Source of the DNA: Monilinia fructicola
Lineage: Eukaryota; Ascomycota; Leotiomycetes; Helotiales; Sclerotiniaceae
DNA: 64,000 nucleotides
NCBI GenBank assembly: GCA_008692225.1
Contig: VICG01000007.1
Coordinates: 186,001 to 250,000 of the forward strand
Direction: 5' to 3'
Shown here: positions 60,662-64,000 of the stretch, one piece after another
Position numbering within the stretch: the stretch's first letter is position 1
How the letters are laid out: each line of letters opens with the position of its first letter
The notes under the pieces: model-generated
Told to the model about the DNA's origin: nothing
The model's input: only the letters and a program-made list of their open reading frames with translations
Databases searched by the model: none
Made by a program: the position numbers and the translations under genes

Positions 60662-63600
60662 GGTGATGGGGGAAAGTTGTAGATTGTGGGTGATTGGAAT
60701 GTGGAGGAAGTGAGAGAGGGCTTGTAAGATTCGAGGATATGTGCTTCCTCGGGCCTTTATAAATGCTGCTCATGACGAATTGCAGCCAGATCAATCCATC
60801 AAGTGTCGATCTTTTCCAACTTTGGACTTACATCTTCCAATAGTCATGATTCCTAAGCTAAGGTATGGAATGATGTTCTTGTATATCTGAGGACATGATC
60901 GTTGGGATCCAAAAACACCAGCGAAAAGAAGGATGAAATGGAATAACATGATCTACAGTTGAAGATAAAACGGTGATGTGCAGCGTTGGTTTCTGCTATT
61001 GTAGGTACCGACAGCACCTGCAAAACACTCTAACGAGGTTGTCTGGACCACCTAGGTACCGACTTCATGATTTGACTTCAAATGGTACGCACAATCACAT
61101 TGTGCTACGGAAATAGAAGATCGAGGGTCTACTGTAGTTCCTGTACTCTAGAGGAGCTATCTTCACGATCGTACAGACTTTCTGATCGTCCGAAAGCTTG
61201 AGAGGGTGACCTTACCGCTCTGGCTTGCAATTGCTATAAATATCTTTCTGCCATTTTCAACACCAATTAGTGCTGGTGACGAGATGAGACAAACATTCGG
61301 CTTGAATCCTGAATACGCCGGATGCAAGAATGAAGGAATGGCTCTTGGGTGTTCTCAGTTGACGGAATTTGGATCATGATGATCTTCTGCAGGCAGACGG
61401 CTCCTTAGCTTTAGTTCTACCTGGTAAATTTTTAGCATTAATTAGAAACTAACCTTAACCTCATTTACATCGGAATCATGAAATAAGGTTACTGATGCTT
61501 TTTCATACAGTATCATGTGAAGAGATCAAATTGAAAAAAATAAAAAACTCTTTCTGTGCGATGTATCATTAGCACATTTAACATCATCCATTCACGTTGA
61601 ACTTGTTGATTCTAGAATTAGCCATCGAATGAGTAGGTCGTTAGGTTGAGTAGAACTAATTGATTGGTCGATTGATTGATGACTGACTCTTCATAATTGA
61701 GAGTTTGCAAAATTACATTTTTAAGGTTATTTATTATTCCAGGTTAAGCTTACCTAGTTATAGAGTAAGGTTATGGCTATAATAGTATTATGGTCTGTTA
61801 GCACCACCGGTATATTGATAATATGAATAGCATGTTATTCATGGTTTGTCAAGTTATTAATTAAAGGTAGATTTATCTGCATTTGATGATATACTACGAT
61901 TGATAACCTTTAATATAATACCATTGATAATATACATGCAATTAGTCACTTATCTACTCCCTACAGTACAGCATCTATTGAATGATTAGTAACCTCAACT
62001 TAATCCTACCATCAATTAGCTGTTAATGACTACCTAGTAGGCAATTGACGTCTAATCTTCAGCGCTGCTAATATCTTACAATTAGATGTGTGTGTAAAGT
62101 ACAGAGTAAGAATAAAATATACAGAGTACGACCCGGTGAATCAACGGATAGTTCTGCTCCGTATTCTTATCCGAGGTTTGTTTGGGTCACGTGATTAACT
62201 GGATCGACAGGTCTACCAGGTCGAGCCTACGGAGTACAGTCTAAAGCCGACAGTCCATGGATCCCTCAACAAATTTGAACACTCAATTAGCGTAACGCGT
62301 TCAAAACCCGCGATTTGAAGATGTACGGAGTGAATATAATAGATTTTGAGATGTGCAATAGAAGAAAGGTGAGGTGCATCGCTCACGTGTTTAGACGTGT
62401 TCATCTACAGCAGAATAACATGGATCGATAATATGATGATGTACATACTCTGTGCTCGGTACAGTAGTAGAGCAGGTAACCTTTATAGAGTACTTTCATA
62501 CCCTTGGGCATATCTTTCATCATCTTCCACTTTTCATTTCACAGTATCAGTCAACCTGTGAGACTTAAATCTCACGCAAAAATGGAGGAAATCTCGTCAA
62601 CACTCATCGTGAAGGGGTTTTAACAAAATACGAAGATCAGCAGTTGAATCTGATCCACTTGATGATTGATGATAAATAGCCGGATGGTGCAATTTGGTGA
62701 TGGCTTCGCATCTTCAGTTTGCGGAGGCTGGGATGGATAGGAAGTTAGGAACCTGCTTATTAGTATCGTATCGTATCGGGGTGCTTTACTTACCAGGTAG
62801 TTGGAGTTATTCTGTACGGACTCCGGAGTATCTGCACAGATATGCAATATCCCGAAGGCCGAAGAATTCTCTTCCATCTTTTCTGCCTCCATGAAGATAT
62901 CAAGTGAAGTGGGTCAGTTTAATGGGAGCGGTGAGGTGAGATGTGAAATGTGGTTGACGATAAGTTGATAGATAGATAGATAACATTATGGAGTAATTAC
63001 GGTTGGAATTATTAATCGAACTTTTTATATTCAATTTCGTTGATAGAGTCAATTCACAAACAAACAGTTATTAATACCTTGCAGGTTGTAAAGCATAATT
63101 ACTCACAACCTCACAATATCACGATATTCATCACATCTATCATCACATCTATCATGTTCACTACAGTACCTCCAGCCCTCTTCTGTTCCCCTCACCAGCA
63201 CTTTTCCCGAACTTGAACTGTGCATAAACTTCCATTGCCACATGGTAACACCACGTTCATTAGATATCTACGGAGTGGAGATGCATCTATCCGAACCAAG
63301 GGTAATCGTCTGTTAAACGTGCAAGGTACGAAATAGCAATGGCTGATATTCTAAGGTAGGTACCAAAAAAACAAGATCCGGAGATGCTAGATACTTCAAC
63401 CAATCATATTGCTTACTTTTATCAATCAGATCAAAGAATATTAATTAAAATTCCATCATCTCAAATAAAGTAAGATCACATAACGAAACGGTCGTTTACT
63501 CAATTTGAAATTCGAGTTCCAATTCAAGTATCCAAAGACTCTCGCTTAGAGTCTGTCTGCCAACTTTAAATCATTGATGACCTGACAACAAATACCCCTA

Positions 63601-64000
63601 ATCCCCCACCTTCCTATTCGGTAAGATCTCCGTTCAATCCATAAGGTTATCCATCGGATAAGCATTATCATTCTTCCATTCTGCCATTCTTCCATCCTAT
63701 CATCTAATCATCTAATCATCTAATCGTCCACCATTCACATTCACATTCACAACAATTTCATAAGACATCCCAAGATCATGGAAATTTGGTAAAGTTATTC
63801 CATCATCACAACCGTCTCCCAATCTAATACCTTAATCCGTGACTCTGCTCCATTGCAACATTTCCAAGAATTCATTACACAATGAATTCATTTATGTTTT
63901 ATGTCTTATCGTGAAGGTCGTATAACATATATTCACCTTCCTATTTGGGATTCACTAAATGTAAAGTTACACACGGATGAAGAACTGTCCACGGGTAGCT
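60662..64000. other. AT-rich intergenic end of window, no supported gene
   Basis: The first 130 bp is the HsbA gene promoter with a TATAAA-like box. Beyond about 60.9 kb the longest ORFs are under 95 codons and overlap each other. AGAGTAC-like motifs cluster at 62100-62500, with an exact TACGGAGTA at 62228. ATCATCTA and TTCACA runs lie near 63700-63750. No RNA gene was seen. Confidence 0.55.
62228..62236. promoter_or_regulatory. TACGGAGTA motif copy
   Basis: Exact copy of the recurring nonamer. Partial relatives (TACGGAGTG, ACTCCGGAGTA, ACAGAGTAC) crowd 62100-62830. The role is unknown. Confidence 0.35.

Noticed and set aside
19028..62190. CACGTGA elements (19030, 20850, 53198, 62187 and others)
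   Set aside because: E-box-like motifs are common and short. Their number is unremarkable and some lie in coding sequence.
1..64000. tRNA, 5S rRNA, CRISPR, or a complete secondary-metabolite cluster
   Set aside because: No A-box plus B-box pair, 5S-like sequence or spaced identical repeats were seen by eye. No PKS, NRPS or terpene cyclase accompanies the methyltransferase. A tRNAscan-SE or antiSMASH run would be decisive.

Overview
This is eukaryotic DNA from a filamentous ascomycete. The genes carry short GT-AG introns, mostly 47-142 bp, several with CTAAC-type branch points. The proteins are typically fungal: Spc7 kinetochore protein, HsbA, hydrophobin, a GT71 mannosyltransferase and fungal ABCC transporters. 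Composition is sharply bipolar. An extremely AT-rich, almost ORF-free block (about 1-6.3 kb) looks like DNA degraded by repeat-induced point mutation (RIP), and it is followed by ordinary gene-bearing DNA. The look and gene set fit a leotiomycete of the Botrytis/Sclerotinia type, but that placement is inference.

Layout. 1-6.3 kb: AT-rich, RIP-like block with one coding relic. 6.3-9.2 kb: a possible LTR end and several minisatellites. 9.25-14.21 kb (+): five-exon ABCC transporter, 1559 aa. 15.31-15.99 kb (+): three-exon eight-cysteine hydrophobin. 16-28 kb: gene-poor stretch with a few doubtful minus-strand coding fragments. 28.02-32.82 kb (-): four-exon Spc7/Spc105/KNL1, 1546 aa. 33.20-33.98 kb (+): three-exon ribosomal protein uS17 (Rps11), divergent from spc7. 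34-37 kb: microsatellite-rich spacer. 37.03-38.66 kb (+): four-exon AusD-like SAM methyltransferase. 38.7-42.5 kb: spacer. 42.55-43.80 kb (+): three-exon aldo-keto reductase with a secretory-looking leader. 45.68-47.28 kb (+): GC-rich, intronless tannase/feruloyl esterase with a one-base frameshift near its 3' end. 48.17-53.17 kb (-): second ABCC transporter, six exons including a 27-nt micro-exon, 1569 aa. 55.57-57.23 kb (+): GT71 alpha-mannosyltransferase broken by two apparent one-base shifts. 60.14-60.66 kb (-): secreted HsbA-domain protein. The last 3.3 kb shows no gene.

The genes do not form one pathway. Two are core housekeeping (chromosome segregation, translation). The rest are cell-surface, secretion or export functions: two drug/conjugate exporters, hydrophobin, HsbA protein, tannase and a Golgi mannosyltransferase. 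A methyltransferase of the type seen in secondary metabolism and an aldo-keto reductase lie among them, but no polyketide synthase, NRPS or terpene cyclase is present, so this is not a recognisable metabolite cluster.

I reconstructed the exon joins by reading splice sites and checking that the frame and family motifs continue across each one. The three frame breaks fall in short homopolymers (G5, G5, T3). They may be sequencing or assembly errors or real decay; the sequence alone cannot decide. I found no clear, complete undescribed system. The most useful leads are the hydrophobin with unusual spacing, the secretory-type aldo-keto reductase, the extended MELT array, the frameshifted enzymes and the recurring intergenic motifs.
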